DNA of 42,484 nucleotides from JAOZTV01 sp965371805 (GCA_965371805.1 CBDUZW010000042.1:1-42484), one strand, 5' to 3'. Positions 24,184 to 32,058 are shown, counted from the stretch's first letter. The notes: a model not told the origin generated them from the letters alone. Numbers and translations: made by a program.

Positions 24184-25607
24184 TAAGAAATTTTTGAAAG
24201 CTTTAGCATATTTGTTGTGCCTTTGATTGGACTTATTCCCGAAATGATTAGAATACTGTCTCCTGATTTTGCAAGATTTTTTGATTTAAGCAGTTCTTCG
24301 CCATTTGAAATCATTTCAACTGTGTCTTTTGCAGATTTAATATGATATGGATATACTCCCCAGTAGACATTCATTTTTTTTACTATTCTTTTCTGTGAAG
24401 TAAAGGCATAAACCGGACAGGGAGGACGGTATTTTGATAGTTTTAATGCAGTATTTCCTGTATAGCTATAAACCAGGATATATTTAACTTTCAACTCTCT
24501 TGCTATCTCTGCAGCACTTCTTACAATTGCTTCTGTACTTTCCAGATCTGTTTTTTTAACACTATAATTATAAAGGCTTGAGCATTCTGCAGCAATTGCA
24601 ATCCTTTTCATCATCTCTACAGCTTTAACCGGATATTTACCCATTGCGGTTTCTCCTGAAAGCATTACCACATCACTTCCATCAAAGATTGCATTGGACA
24701 CATCAGAGGCTTCAGCTCTAGTAGGCCTTGGATTGTTAATCATAGACTCCAGCATCTGGGTTGCTGTAATTGTGATCTTGTTTTTCCGATTTGCCATATT
24801 TAAGATTTTCTTCTGAATAATAGGGACAAATTCAGGTGAAACCTCTACACCCAGATCACCTCTAGCTATCATGACGCCACTAAATACATCAATGATTTTT
24901 TCAATTTCTTTGAGTGCTGTTGGTCTTTCAATTTTTGCAATGACTGGAATTTTTATATCTGAGTCGTTTATCATTTTTTTTATTGCTTTATGGTTATCTG
25001 GAGAATCGACATAACTCATTGCGACTAAATCAACCTTATTTTCAATGCCGAAGGCAAGGTCTCTTTCATCTTTTTTTGTAAAAACCGGGATGGAAACAGT
25101 AGAATTAGGCAGGTTAATCCCCTTATTCGATTTGGCAATTCCAGGGACGATTACCTTACATTCGAGTTTACTTTTGCTGAAATCTACAACCTGCAGCTCA
25201 ATATATCCATCGTCAAGCAGTATAGTGTCATTCTTTTTTACTAATTTTGGCAGCATTAAAAAATCTGAGTATAGATCTGCATTTATAGATTTGTCAATTG
25301 AGATTGTAATAATTGAGTTCTTTTTTAAAACTACCGGTTTCTCAAGTTTAGATAATCTTATTTTGGGGCCACTTAAATCCTGTAGTATAGCTACCGGAAT
25401 GCCTTCTTTTTCAGAGATTTTCCTGATTCTTTTTAATGTCTTTTTATGATCATCATAAGAACCATGGGAAAAATTCAAGCGGGCAATAGACATCCCTTTT
25501 TTAATCATCTTTGTTAACGTAGCTTCATCAGATGAAGCGGGCCCAATAGTCGCAATGATTTTTGTTTTAAGCAGAGCTCCTTTTTTTATATTATCATAAC
25601 TTAACAT
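24183..25607 (-). CDS. pyk: Pyruvate kinase
   Basis: Converts phosphoenolpyruvate and ADP to pyruvate and ATP at the end of glycolysis. The 474-residue length is normal for bacterial enzymes. Visible signatures: TKIIATIGPAS at the N-terminus; ARLNFSHG (R43, N45, S47, H48) for ADP/K+ binding; IAKIERPTAL with the catalytic Lys-Glu; and MIARGDLGVEV for Mg2+ and PEP. The C-domain has VVMLSGETAMGKYPV and IVRSAAEIAREL. The ATG follows AAAGGAG, and a promoter with a 50-base leader is visible. The stop overlaps the ATG of an FGGY-kinase relic. Confidence 0.96.
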   Translation of the reverse strand: MLSYDNIKKGALLKTKIIATIGPASSDEATLTKMIKKGMSIARLNFSHGSYDDHKKTLKRIRKISEKEGIPVAILQDLSGPKIRLSKLEKPVVLKKNSIITISIDKSINADLYSDFLMLPKLVKKNDTILLDDGYIELQVVDFSKSKLECKVIVPGIAKSNKGINLPNSTVSIPVFTKKDERDLAFGIENKVDLVAMSYVDSPDNHKAIKKMINDSDIKIPVIAKIERPTALKEIEKIIDVFSGVMIARGDLGVEVSPEFVPIIQKKILNMANRKNKITITATQMLESMINNPRPTRAEASDVSNAIFDGSDVVMLSGETAMGKYPVKAVEMMKRIAIAAECSSLYNYSVKKTDLESTEAIVRSAAEIARELKVKYILVYSYTGNTALKLSKYRPPCPVYAFTSQKRIVKKMNVYWGVYPYHIKSAKDTVEMISNGEELLKSKNLAKSGDSILIISGISPIKGTTNMLKLSKIS

Positions 25608-25663
25608 AATTAGTCTCCTTTTTAGTGGTCAAAACCCTGTATATAAGACAATCAGGTGAATTG

Positions 25664-25692
25664 ATACTATCAAAATAAACAAAAATAGTCAA
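25664..25692 (-). promoter_or_regulatory. Promoter of pyk
   Basis: On the minus strand TTGACT (25692-25687), 17 bases and TAGTAT (25669-25664) are seen, with transcription starting near 25657 and a leader of about 50 bases. The -35 box lies just outside the MITE-like repeat. Confidence 0.45.
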
Positions 25693-25697
25693 AAACA

Positions 25698-25910
25698 TTT
25701 GAACCTAAATTTTTAATCAAAACCTACTGCAATACTCAATATACCCATTCTAACTGCATAAACCTCAATCATCTTCATTTAACTTTGTTGGTCTCCGCTT
25801 TGCTCCGGCTCAAAATAGTAAAACTATTATTCATTTGATTCAATTGTTTTACTTGTTATAATGGTCATCTTGAGCATTTCGCTACAATTTTGATGAAAAT
25901 TTTAGGTTGA
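25698..25910. repeat. MITE-like dispersed repeat, copy 2
   Basis: About 213 bases with the terminal inverted repeats of copy 1. The left end reads AACCTAAATTTTTAATCAAAA; the reverse complement of the right end is AACCTAAAATTTTCATCAAAA. It shares the inner blocks of copy 1 but carries about 30 extra bases (TTTGTTGGTCTCCGCTTTGC...) before the AATAGT-AAA-ACTATT palindrome. Like copy 1 it sits between divergent genes (pyk and the lipoprotein). Together with the two promoters and the palindrome, it accounts for the 386-base gap. Confidence 0.65.
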
Positions 25911-25935
25911 ATAAAAAAAATCATTTATATATAAT
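25907..25935 (+). promoter_or_regulatory. Promoter of the small lipoprotein, -35 at the repeat edge
   Basis: TTGAAT (25907-25912), 17 bases and TATAAT (25930-25935) are seen; transcription would start near 25942. The -35 hexamer begins in the last four bases of the MITE-like repeat. Confidence 0.6.
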
Positions 25936-25950
25936 GTTTTTTAACTTAAC

Positions 25951-25970
25951 TTGTACGATTAATCGTTCAA
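25951..25970. promoter_or_regulatory. Operator-like palindrome TTGTACGATTAATCGTTCAA
   Basis: A 20-base palindrome with one mismatched pair and a perfect 12-base core (ACGATTAATCGT). It lies about 10-29 bases downstream of the predicted transcription start and 23 bases before the lipoprotein ATG. Size and position fit a dimeric repressor site, for example of the TetR type. No such repressor gene is in the window. Confidence 0.5.
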
Positions 25971-25993
25971 TTTAAAAAAGGGAGGAGAAAAAA

Positions 25994-26386
25994 ATGAAGA
26001 AATTATTATTAGTTGCAGTATTGGGAGTATTTATGTTAGGCATAGTTGCATGTGGTGGACCATCAATGGAAAGTTTTGCAAAAGATATGGTGAAGGCAAC
26101 TGACACTTATGTTGAAGCACTGGGGAAGGTTGAGTCAAAAGAAGATCTCATAAAGGCAATGAAGGCTTATACTGTTGTTATGAAAGATCTAAAAGTAAAA
26201 GGAAAAGATTTAATGAAGGCAGACCCGAAAGCAATGGCAGAGTTCGGAAAGAGTGAAACTGCAAAAAAAATGATGGCATCAATGATGAAATTGGGACCAG
26301 CAATGATGAATAAAAATGTAATGAAATTTATGGCTGATCCGGAAATACAAAAGTTATCAAAAGAATTAAATACTGCATCAAAATAG
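25994..26386 (+). CDS. Small Met/Lys-rich lipoprotein, function unknown
   Basis: A 130-residue lipoprotein with signal peptide MKKLLLVAVLGVFMLGIVAC and lipidated C20 followed by GG, which avoids the inner-membrane-retaining Asp. The mature part is helical and rich in Met, Lys and Ala (repeated MMASMM, AMMNKNVMKFM stretches), with no known domain. A GGGAGGAG ribosome-binding site, a near-consensus promoter and a strong terminator make it a self-contained, probably abundant transcript. A palindromic operator in its leader suggests repression. Helical envelope or stress lipoproteins look like this, but no function can be named. Confidence 0.75.
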   Translation: MKKLLLVAVLGVFMLGIVACGGPSMESFAKDMVKATDTYVEALGKVESKEDLIKAMKAYTVVMKDLKVKGKDLMKADPKAMAEFGKSETAKKMMASMMKLGPAMMNKNVMKFMADPEIQKLSKELNTASK

Positions 26387-26395
26387 TTTGAAAAA

Positions 26396-26437
26396 TATAA
26401 GGATAGAAGATTAACTTCTATCCTTATATTTAATTTT
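26396..26437 (+). terminator. Rho-independent terminator of the lipoprotein gene
   Basis: A perfect 14-bp stem (26396-26409 with 26415-26428), a 5-base loop ATTAA and a following T-rich TTTAATTTT run lie 10 bases after the stop codon. Confidence 0.85.
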
Positions 26438-26663
26438 AACAAAAAACATTTATTAAAGAGCTTCACCAATTCACCTTTATCCATAACTTTCAAAATTGAA
26501 ATATTATTAAATTTTATCAAATAAAATAGATATATTATTAAATTGTAATGGTTTTCCCTTACATATAAAAGAGGGAATTCACTTATTGAGAAAAGTTTAT
26601 ATATCTGATATCATAATACCAAAAAAGTACCAATACTCTATTAAACTGTGAGTAGGAGAGATA

Positions 26664-28151
26664 ATGTTAGAAAGAACAGTCAAAGTACATGACAATTATC
26701 AGATTGAAACAAAGTATGGGTATAAAATCAGTAAGAATAAGAAAAAAACGCAGTATAATATAGAGACTTATTTTTTTGTTCCTGACAGTCTTGGGATCAA
26801 TAGGAATACATATGCAAAAGAACTGTTTTATAAGGATATTCAGGGACATTTAAGATTAAAAACCCCCACATTTTTACTGGACCAGATTATAACCGGACAA
26901 AATTCTCCATTTTTTATGTTAGAACAGAGTATTGATGAATTGGTAAATAAAAATGATAGAGAAACAAAGAAGATTTTTGAGTATAATGTAAAAATGGTCT
27001 GCAGTATTGTTAAAAGTGCTTTAAGAAATTATGTCAGCTTTATAAAAAAAAACAGAAAAAAGGATAACTCTGATCTGATAGATAAGTTTTTACAGAATAT
27101 ACTCAATATTTTATTTCAATATAGAGCACTATTGAAATTGATAAACCTTCCTACTATTAGTGAGAAACTAATTACAATTTATAAATTGGGAGATGAATTT
27201 ATAAGTTTTAATGTTGAATATTATTCTATTAAACTTTTGGATATTATTGAAGATATTAAAGAGGATAGTATGCAACTTAAGAGTGACAGTCTTAAGAAGT
27301 TGATAAAAAATGAGTATAGTTACCGGATAGAAAATGGATATCATTTAGCTCCGGGAAAGGAAAAAGCGAATGAAGATCTGGTGTTTAGAAGGGGGGTATT
27401 AAAGAAATATATAAGTAGTGTTCTTTTTTTGGATACAAACTGGAAACCGGAAGGAAAAATCATTGAACAGATACTTATAGGAATTGCAGCTGGACTTTCA
27501 ATGTTCTTTGCAACATTAATCGCATTTTTTGCTCAGCAAAAATATGGAAATTTAACCCTGCCTTTTTTTTCTCTTCTTGTAGTAAGTTATATTTTTAAGG
27601 ATAGGATTAAAGAACTTACCCGGTCATATTTAGTTGGAAAGATCAGAAAACACAGTTTTGATCATAATGTTGATATATTTAGTGATAAAAAAGAAAAAAT
27701 CGGAAAATACAGAGATGGTGTAAGTTTTGTAAAAGAGAGTAATTTACCATTGGATATTAAAGCAATTAGAAAAAAAGAACTTATTACATATGTTGAAAAC
27801 AAATGGATGGGAGAAAAAGTTTTATTATACAGGAAACGTGTTCTTCTTTTCTCAAAGAAATTAAAGGACGTTTACAAAAGTTATAAAATTGATGGTATCA
27901 ATGATATTGAAAGATTGAACATAAGCAGATTGTTGAATAAAATGGATAATCCTTATAAGAAAATCTATATAATCAAAAATAATAAAAAGGAAAAAATAAT
28001 TGCCGACAGGGTATATCATATCAATATGATAACAAAAATCACAAAAAATGAAAAAATATTCTATAATAGATATAGAATTATTCTTACCAGCAAAGGGATT
28101 AAAAGAGTTGAAAAAATAAAGTCTGATCTTGCGGATACTCTTTTAACTTAA
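26664..28151 (+). CDS. Membrane protein of unknown function (495 residues)
   Basis: I do not recognise this family. A large, Lys-rich cytosolic-looking N-terminal region (1-265) is followed by two close hydrophobic segments (about 268-290 and 295-313). A C-terminal cytosolic region of about 180 residues begins with the basic stretch DRIKELTRSYLVGKIRKH. Lys-rich helices dominate both sides. No catalytic motif, nucleotide loop or signal peptide is visible. The two-helix hairpin in the middle would leave both ends in the cytoplasm. An AGGAGA ribosome-binding site precedes the ATG. It is flanked by a strong terminator upstream and a promoter downstream, so it is a single-gene unit. Confidence 0.6.
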   Translation: MLERTVKVHDNYQIETKYGYKISKNKKKTQYNIETYFFVPDSLGINRNTYAKELFYKDIQGHLRLKTPTFLLDQIITGQNSPFFMLEQSIDELVNKNDRETKKIFEYNVKMVCSIVKSALRNYVSFIKKNRKKDNSDLIDKFLQNILNILFQYRALLKLINLPTISEKLITIYKLGDEFISFNVEYYSIKLLDIIEDIKEDSMQLKSDSLKKLIKNEYSYRIENGYHLAPGKEKANEDLVFRRGVLKKYISSVLFLDTNWKPEGKIIEQILIGIAAGLSMFFATLIAFFAQQKYGNLTLPFFSLLVVSYIFKDRIKELTRSYLVGKIRKHSFDHNVDIFSDKKEKIGKYRDGVSFVKESNLPLDIKAIRKKELITYVENKWMGEKVLLYRKRVLLFSKKLKDVYKSYKIDGINDIERLNISRLLNKMDNPYKKIYIIKNNKKEKIIADRVYHINMITKITKNEKIFYNRYRIILTSKGIKRVEKIKSDLADTLLT

Positions 28152-28170
28152 TTATACTCAGTTAACAAAT

Positions 28171-28199
28171 TTGAATAAAAAAGAATATACCCTTATAAT
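28171..28199 (+). promoter_or_regulatory. Promoter of the PAS-HisKA_3 two-component operon
   Basis: TTGAAT (28171-28176), 17 bases and TATAAT (28194-28199) are seen. The start near 28206 leaves an 11-base leader that carries AGGA before the ATG at 28217. Confidence 0.6.
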
Positions 28200-28216
28200 A
28201 AATATAGGAATAAAAA

Positions 28217-29365
28217 ATGAACTCTAAAAATAAAATTTTTTCAGTTAAAAATGACAGGCGATTAGAGATGGCATTGGAGGCGGCAGAGATTGCGCTCTGG
28301 GATCTGGATGTAAAAACCTGGAAAATTACTTTTTCAAGCAATTACGAAGGTCTTTTCGGAATAAAAAAAAATACTTTTGATGGTGAATATGAAAATTTTT
28401 TAAAGATGATCCATCCAGATGATACCAGAAGAATCGATAGAGCTCTAAAGGATACAATCGCGAAAAAAAAATCTTTTGATGAAGAATTCAGAATAATATG
28501 GCCGGATGAGCTGGTTCACTGGTTACGGATCAGAGGGGATGTGAATTTAGCTGACGGAAAAGAGGTTTTGTTTTTGCTGGGCTCCATACATGATAAAACA
28601 GACCGGAAACTCTATCTGGAAAATCTTCAGAATACCCATAAAATCCTCGAACAGAATGTCAACGAAAGAACAAGTGAACTTGCAGATATAAATAAGGTAT
28701 TGCGTTCTGAAATTGGAGAACGGAAAAAACTGCAGAAGGAAATTATGAATGTCAGTGAGATGGAGCAGCAGAGAATTGGTCAGGATCTTCATGATAGTAT
28801 TTCACAGCAGATCGGGGGGATCCTGTTTATGAGCCAGGCCCTTTACAGCAAATTAGATGAAAAAAAAATGCCGGAATCTGAGGCTTTAAGTAAGATCATT
28901 ATCCATTTAAACTCTGCCCTTAAACATATACGGGATCTCTCAAAGGGACTGTATCCAATCATTGGAATTGATGGACTATATCCGGCATTGAAGGAACTTT
29001 CAGAGTCCGTTCAGGATCTATATAAGATAAGGATCCAATTATGTATCGATGAAAGTATTGAATCCTTTTCAAATTCAATATCAATTCATCTGTATCGAAT
29101 TGTTCAGGAAACCCTCAATAATGCAATCAGACATGGACAGGCGACTGAGATTGAGATAAGCTTGAAAAATTTGAAAGAGTGTATCAATCTGAAAGTAGAG
29201 GATAATGGCGTTGGTTTTCCACAAAAGGTGAACAGAAAAGGAATTGGGATAAATATCATGAAGTATAGGGCATCTATTATTGGTGCATCCTTTGATTTGA
29301 AGAGTCAGAAAGATAAGGGAACGACGATTGTCTGTTCAATTAAAAAAGAAAAAAAAAGGGTTTGA
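28217..29365 (+). CDS. PAS-HisKA_3 (NarL-type) histidine kinase
   Basis: Cytosolic sensor kinase of 382 residues. A PAS_3-type fold (about 15-130: LEMALEAAEIALWDLDVKT, EFRIIWPDELVHWLRIRGD) is joined by a coiled coil (135-180) to HisKA_3 with phosphorylatable H192 in RIGQDLHDSISQQ. The HATPase part shows the N box RIVQETLNNAIRH, VEDNGVGFP and GIGINIMKYRA. The PAS signal is unknown. The gene ends with TGA one base before the ATG of a LuxR-type regulator, so the two form a cognate pair. Directly downstream is the porin gene, a plausible target. Confidence 0.9.
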   Translation: MNSKNKIFSVKNDRRLEMALEAAEIALWDLDVKTWKITFSSNYEGLFGIKKNTFDGEYENFLKMIHPDDTRRIDRALKDTIAKKKSFDEEFRIIWPDELVHWLRIRGDVNLADGKEVLFLLGSIHDKTDRKLYLENLQNTHKILEQNVNERTSELADINKVLRSEIGERKKLQKEIMNVSEMEQQRIGQDLHDSISQQIGGILFMSQALYSKLDEKKMPESEALSKIIIHLNSALKHIRDLSKGLYPIIGIDGLYPALKELSESVQDLYKIRIQLCIDESIESFSNSISIHLYRIVQETLNNAIRHGQATEIEISLKNLKECINLKVEDNGVGFPQKVNRKGIGINIMKYRASIIGASFDLKSQKDKGTTIVCSIKKEKKRV

Positions 29366-29366
29366 A

Positions 29367-30017
29367 ATGAAAGAAAAGACAATAATGATCGTTGATGATC
29401 ATCCAATTATGAGAGCCGGCATTTCGCAGTTGATCGATCTGCAGGAGGACCTTGAAGTCTGCGGTGAGGTTTCCAGTGCCAGAGAGGCAATGGCGTATCT
29501 TAAAAAAAAACTTCCTGATATGGCCATTATAGATCTTTCACTTAAAGATATCTCCGGTATTGATCTGATTAAAGAGATAAAAGTAATTTATAAAAAACTT
29601 CCTATTCTGGTCTTGTCAATGCATTCAGAAACAATCTATGCAGAAAGGGTCCTGAGGGCCGGTGCAAAAGGATATATTATGAAGCATGAACCGGCAGAAA
29701 AACTTCTAAAGGCGATTCGAAGAGTTTTGGAGGAAAAAACATACCTGAGTGAAGCCATGTCTGATCTGATTCTGGACAAAATGTCCGGAGGGGGGGCTTC
29801 AGACAGCACAACCGATCTGATAAATAGTTTGAGTGACAGGGAGCTGGAGGTTTTCAAATTAATTGGAGAGGGACATAAACCCCATCAGATTGCAGATACC
29901 CTCTTTCTAAGTGTAAAAACAATTGAAACATACTATGCAAGACTAAAACAGAAATTCAATATTAAAACAGCATCTGAATTAAGAAAAACTGCGATCAGCT
30001 GGCATCAGGACCATTAA
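29367..30017 (+). CDS. NarL/LuxR-family response regulator
   Basis: DNA-binding partner of the upstream kinase. The start at 29367 (MKEKTIMIVDDHP) is chosen over an in-frame upstream ATG inside the kinase gene, because the receiver fold begins here. The receiver has D10/D11, phospho-acceptor D56 (AIIDLSLKD) and Lys in YIMKHEP. The C-terminal LuxR helix-turn-helix (about 150-212) starts LSDRELEVFKLIGEG and has the recognition helix SVKTIETYYARLKQKF. It has 216 residues, as is usual. The porin, CYTH and SLC13 genes that follow are likely targets by position. Confidence 0.93.
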   Translation: MKEKTIMIVDDHPIMRAGISQLIDLQEDLEVCGEVSSAREAMAYLKKKLPDMAIIDLSLKDISGIDLIKEIKVIYKKLPILVLSMHSETIYAERVLRAGAKGYIMKHEPAEKLLKAIRRVLEEKTYLSEAMSDLILDKMSGGGASDSTTDLINSLSDRELEVFKLIGEGHKPHQIADTLFLSVKTIETYYARLKQKFNIKTASELRKTAISWHQDH

Positions 30018-30052
30018 ACCTTCAGCCATTTTTTTTTCTGTAATGGAATCCC

Positions 30053-30087
30053 CCTACAAAAGAAACAGGGCAATCCCTTATTGTAGG
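30053..30087. promoter_or_regulatory. Inverted repeat overlapping the porin -35 box
   Basis: CCTACAA (30053-30059) and TTGTAGG (30081-30087) are a perfect 7-bp inverted repeat. Inside it lies a second stem, AGGG-CAAT-CCCT. The right arm coincides with the TTGTAG -35 box of the porin promoter. It could be a regulator site or an imperfect terminator of the two-component operon; the T-run behind it is weak. Confidence 0.4.
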
Positions 30088-30109
30088 TCTTTGCTATCTT
30101 TCCTAATAT
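30081..30109 (+). promoter_or_regulatory. Promoter of the porin gene
   Basis: TTGTAG (30081-30086), 17 bases and TAATAT (30104-30109) are seen; start near 30116, followed by an AAGGAG ribosome-binding site and the ATG at 30137. Confidence 0.5.
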
Positions 30110-30136
30110 TAAGTATAAAAAAAAAAGGAGAAAAAA

Positions 30137-31459
30137 ATGAAAAAATTATTAAGTTTTGTAATGGTTACATTACTTGTCGCTATTTTATCCCTGGGATCTG
30201 TCTCAGTTTTGAATGCAGAAGAGGGTAAGGCAGATGATGGCAAAGTGGCTACAACAGATGATGGCAAAGTGGACACAACAGATGGTATTCTGACATTAAA
30301 GTCTGCAAATGGTGATTTCGCGTATAAGATGGATGCACGCCTTTATCTTGATGCTGCTCTTTACGGTGAAGACGAAGATGTTTTTGACATGCATAGCGGA
30401 AGTGAGATCAGAAGGATGAGATTTGCTATTAAGGCAACATTATGGAAGAATTTTATTGCAGAGATCGATTTTGATTTTGCAGGTAACGAAGTTGACATTA
30501 AAGATGCTTATTTAGGATACAGAACTGATAACTTCATGTTTAAAGTGGGAAATTTCCGTTCTCCATTCAGTCTTGAAGAGGTAACAACCTCACGTTATAT
30601 CTCATTTATTGAAAGAGGATTACCAAATGCTTTTCCTACAGGTCGTTTAATTGGATTGGCCGCATACAAATGGGGTAGAAACTGGCAGATAGCCGGTGGA
30701 ATCTTTGGCCAGGAACCTGGTGATACAGCCGAAGATGCTCTTGATGATGAAGAAGAACTGGAAAAATCTGATGAAGGTTATACCCTTGCTGGAAGATTTA
30801 CAATTGCACCTTATTTAAAAGGGAAAAATGTAATTCATGTTGGTACTTCATTCGCTTATAAAACTACAAATGCATTTACTGAAAAAATGCGCTTCAGAGG
30901 CTATGATGAATCAAAGATCACAAAGATCAGATTTCTTTCAACAGGAAAACAAAAAGATGTTGATCATGCTACAATGTTAGGACTTGAAACAGTATTTCAG
31001 TTTGGACCATTTCATTTTCAGGCTGAATACATTACGGCTAATGTAGCAAGAATACCAAATGAAGGAAGAATGGATTATTCACTTTCAGGTGGTTATGCTT
31101 TTGTGAGCTTTTTCTTAACCGGAGAATCTATGCCTTATTATGCAGACCAGGGTGAATTTGGAAGAATATTCCCAAAAAGCAAAAAGGGAGCTATTGAGTT
31201 ATTAGCAAGATACAGCTGGATAAATCTTAATGATCTTGATGCAGATGTTGAAGGTGGAGAAGGTAAGAATTTAACATTGGGACTTAGCTGGTACTTAAAC
31301 CCTAATTATAAAATTATGCTTAATTATACTAAGGTTGATCATGATAAATATGCTGATATAAATGGTGATTATGAGCTTTATTCTAAAGGTGGCATGGGTA
31401 TACCGTCAGATGGTTTTGATTATAATGTATTCCAGGTACGTTTATTGGTAGCATTTTAA
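30137..31459 (+). CDS. OprO/OprP-like anion (phosphate)-selective porin
   Basis: Outer-membrane beta-barrel, 440 residues, of the phosphate-selective porin O/P family. The signal peptide (1-27, cleavage after VLNA) is followed by an acidic stretch of two 8-residue repeats (DDGKVATT, DDGKVDTT). Barrel strands then follow: EIRRMRFAIKATLWKNFIAEIDFDF, KVGNFRSPFSLEE, then GRLIGLAAYKWGRNWQIAGGIFG. The C-terminus ends in Phe (FQVRLLVAF), the signal for BAM-dependent assembly. Anion selectivity is a family property and not proven here. It has its own promoter and a strong terminator and lies between a two-component system and triphosphatase/permease genes. Confidence 0.85.
   Translation: MKKLLSFVMVTLLVAILSLGSVSVLNAEEGKADDGKVATTDDGKVDTTDGILTLKSANGDFAYKMDARLYLDAALYGEDEDVFDMHSGSEIRRMRFAIKATLWKNFIAEIDFDFAGNEVDIKDAYLGYRTDNFMFKVGNFRSPFSLEEVTTSRYISFIERGLPNAFPTGRLIGLAAYKWGRNWQIAGGIFGQEPGDTAEDALDDEEELEKSDEGYTLAGRFTIAPYLKGKNVIHVGTSFAYKTTNAFTEKMRFRGYDESKITKIRFLSTGKQKDVDHATMLGLETVFQFGPFHFQAEYITANVARIPNEGRMDYSLSGGYAFVSFFLTGESMPYYADQGEFGRIFPKSKKGAIELLARYSWINLNDLDADVEGGEGKNLTLGLSWYLNPNYKIMLNYTKVDHDKYADINGDYELYSKGGMGIPSDGFDYNVFQVRLLVAF
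30233..30285 (+). repeat. 24-base tandem repeat in the porin N-terminus
   Basis: Two 24-base units (30233-30256 and 30257-30280) differing at two bases, plus five bases of a third. They encode the acidic repeats DDGKVATT and DDGKVDTT just after the signal peptide. The period is a multiple of three, so copy-number change would keep the frame. Confidence 0.75.
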
Positions 31460-31482
31460 GTAATAAAAAATAAAGAAAGATA

Positions 31483-31565
31483 AAGATTAAGGTTGAGTAG
31501 GAGCCTTTATTCTAAATAAAGGCTTTGTGTTTTTTGCAATATATCTCTAACTCAACCTTAATCTT
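31483..31565. repeat. 16-bp inverted repeat enclosing the porin terminator
   Basis: AAGATTAAGGTTGAGT (31483-31498) and its perfect complement (31550-31565) are 51 bases apart and enclose the terminator hairpin. The right arm ends 19 bases before the CYTH gene's ATG. The outer stem could pair in RNA together with the inner hairpin, making a long branched structure that isolates or regulates the downstream operon. Confidence 0.75.
31502..31536 (+). terminator. Rho-independent terminator after the porin gene
   Basis: A perfect 10-bp stem AGCCTTTATT/AATAAAGGCT (31502-31511 with 31515-31524) with loop CTA is followed by TTGTGTTTTTT. Confidence 0.85.
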
Positions 31566-31584
31566 AACCATTGAGGAGTTAAAA

Positions 31585-32058
31585 ATGGGTAAAGAAATAG
31601 AAAAAAAATTTCTTATTGCCGGTGATGAATGGCGAAAATTAGCTGAGGGTGTTCCATACCGACAGGGATATTTATCAACAGTAAAAGAAAGAACAGTCAG
31701 GGTAAGGACAATAGGAAAGACTGGCTATTTAACAATAAAGGGTTTAACTGTTGGAGCAACCAGACTTGAATACGAATATGAAATATCAGTATCAGATTCA
31801 AATGAAATGTTAGATGACTTATGCGAAAAACCCATAATCGAGAAAAACAGGTACAAAGTCGAATTTGCCGGATTAATATGGGAGATAGATGAATTCTTTG
31901 GCGAAAATGAAGGACTTGTTTATGCTGAAGTAGAGTTAACAAGTGAAGATCAGGAAATCAACAAACCTGCATGGATTGGAGATGAGGTTACTGGTGACCC
32001 CAGATTTTTTAATTCAAATCTTATTGCACATCCTTATTCTAAATGGGAAAATAAATAG
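31585..32058 (+). CDS. CYTH-domain (triphosphate tunnel metalloenzyme) protein
   Basis: Small CYTH protein of 157 residues; bacterial members of this size usually hydrolyse inorganic tripolyphosphate, and others are class IV adenylate cyclases. The signature EIEKK (E4-x-E6-x-K8) is at the start of MGKEIEKKFLI. RTVRVRTIGKTGYLTIKG supplies the basic tunnel residues, then RLEYEYEIS, IIEKNRYKVEF, WEIDEFFGENEGLVYAEVEL and the C-terminal TGDPRFFNSNLI. The ATG at 31585 is chosen for its GAGGAG site and because the signature begins there. A same-strand gene follows after 9 bases, forming an operon that also includes the SLC13 permease. Confidence 0.88.
   Translation: MGKEIEKKFLIAGDEWRKLAEGVPYRQGYLSTVKERTVRVRTIGKTGYLTIKGLTVGATRLEYEYEISVSDSNEMLDDLCEKPIIEKNRYKVEFAGLIWEIDEFFGENEGLVYAEVELTSEDQEINKPAWIGDEVTGDPRFFNSNLIAHPYSKWENK

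Noticed and set aside
29328..29366. Longer start for the LuxR-type regulator inside the kinase gene
   Set aside because: The extra 13 residues (MSVQLKKKKKGFE) are unlike receiver domains and the usual receiver start follows at 29367.
31525..31584. Longer start for the CYTH protein 20 codons upstream
   Set aside because: It begins inside the porin terminator and has no ribosome-binding site; the ATG at 31585 has GAGGAG and begins with the CYTH signature.
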